A DNA stretch of 64,000 bases from assembly GCA_019096065.1 (NCBI GenBank), contig JAGUCH010000004.1:6820001-6884000 (forward strand), given 5' to 3'. The number at the start of each line of letters is the position of its first letter. Within the stretch, counting starts at the first letter, position 1. This document shows positions 62,988 through 64,000 of this stretch, in pieces. Below the pieces are notes generated by a model. That model was not told the DNA's origin. It was given only the letters and a program-made list of their open reading frames with translations, and did no database searches. This stretch comes from Paracyclopina nana (lineage: Eukaryota > Arthropoda > Copepoda > Cyclopoida > Cyclopettidae). The translations under genes and the position numbers were made by a program.

Positions 62988-64000
62988 CTTGCCATATGCT
63001 ACTAACTTTGACAACAAGTGTGCTGCTACTGCCGTACATATGCACTCTATATAGTATACTCCGGATCGATATATATGCTATAGAGCAGCTGTGTTGTAGA
63101 AAGCCTTGAGAGCCTTCAACTCCGCACTTGGCGCCACCTTTCATTGATAATTTCTATCATTTCCTCGCACTGTCCCTGCTACCCATTCTTTATTTTATAG
63201 GGATTTATTGAGCTTTTATAGCTTCGGTGAAGGTGATCAGGTTCAGGCGTTTTTTGAATGCTGCCTCAGATGGCGCCACCATACACATTAGAAATTGACA
63301 AAAATACCAGAAGTGGAATTTTCGCTTTCTATGGTTTTTGGCTTTTTTGACTAGCCAATGACTGAAATAGTTCGAATTGGGATTTTCAGAGTTTTTGGCC
63401 AGGCTTTTCAGCCAAGTACGCTTCTCTTTGCCTGAATGTGTGCTAAATGACTCCTACCTCTTGATCAATTAAATTGCTTTGGGCTCCAATAAATGCTCGA
63501 AGGTAAGAGTCAAAATAGTAAAGATTGAGTCATTAATATGTATTTTTCTCATGGGCTACAATAGCAATTATAGTAAATTGATGATATGAATCAAAACAAG
63601 TTGTGGTTGACAAAGTTTCTTCTCGCTGACAGATTACTTCTTTTCTTTTAAGAGGGAAGTGTTGACTATTAGTTTAAAGTATTATTACTATATGTACAAG
63701 TACAGGTTCCATTCTGTTGTTGATGCTTAGTTAAGTGGTGAAATTGGTATATGTATCGCATATAAAGTAGCTAGGCCCTATTATTAATTAGTACTAGTGG
63801 AGTGCCTAGAATTGAGAGATGGTATTTTTTTACAATGTGGTAGTGGTACAAATTAGCATCATGGAAAGCCATGGCTTTTTTTGAGGAAAAAACAAACAAG
63901 ATTCTTTGTTACGGGAGAGATCAGAGCAGGTTTTAAAGCTGCCTTCTTTGGTAGGCTGGTGTAGGCCTGCCAAGGCTTCCTCGGCCATAGGGATCCACTT
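62988..64000. other. No recognisable gene
   Basis: Upstream region of HID1 followed by AT-rich sequence. TATATAGTATA-like sequence lies at 63049-63060, about 65 bp upstream of the HID1 ATG, and might serve as a TATA box. Beyond 63200 I see no coding frame, repeat or RNA gene. Confidence 0.4.

Overview
The window is nuclear DNA of a small-genome animal. It is AT-rich, with intron-bearing protein genes whose introns cluster near 50-65 nt, and it carries metazoan-specific genes (INTU, LARGE, HID1, a CUT homeobox gene, a fibrinogen-domain protein) and many foldback or MITE-like elements. A Lin-12/Notch-repeat (LNR) membrane protein, a Cys-rich VPKxxC-type secreted protein and RCC1/BTB relatives would fit a crustacean, possibly a copepod. 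That lineage call is inference; no rRNA or mitochondrial marker is present.

Layout. 258-7734 is one giant foldback transposon (8-bp target duplication CAACCGGC) whose long inverted ends are satellite arrays. 7.8-9.7 kb holds a frameshifted unknown gene and a foldback repeat. 9.9-13.8 kb (- strand) has a secreted fibrinogen-related protein and a TFAM-like HMG protein with a homopolymer frameshift. 13.8-15.3 kb is repeats. 15.7-24 kb is a housekeeping block: DUS3 (-), MRPL54 (+), DDX19 (-) and DHX8 (-). 25-26.9 kb is an intronless homeobox gene with five CUT repeats. 28.5-33.4 kb holds INTU (+), a small secreted protein (-) and NDP kinase (-). 34.7-39.9 kb holds an RCC1-BTB gene split by a 2.36-kb transposon and an unknown nuclear-looking protein. 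40-44.3 kb holds sideroflexin (-) and three tandem THAP genes (+). 45.6-48.6 kb has two BTB paralogues (-). 49-51.6 kb is LARGE (-). 52.8-56.6 kb holds CMTR2, NUBP2 and the LNR gene (+). 58.5-63 kb is HID1 (-). The last kilobase has no recognisable gene.

Two themes stand out. First, several same-strand neighbours are packed like trans-spliced operons: CMTR2-NUBP2 (25 nt apart), the THAP trio (19-nt overlap, then 24 nt), DHX8-DDX19 (179 nt) and perhaps RCBTB with its neighbour. In most of them a pyrimidine-rich 3' splice acceptor lies just upstream of the downstream ATG with no cis donor in the gap. Second, transposons shape the genes. The element in the RCC1-BTB gene sits inside an RCC1 codon, and its termini offer GT and AG splice sites that would restore the reading frame. 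The THAP proteins resemble truncated P-element transposases. All exon models below were built by hand from GT/AG sites and checked for reading-frame continuity, not against transcripts.
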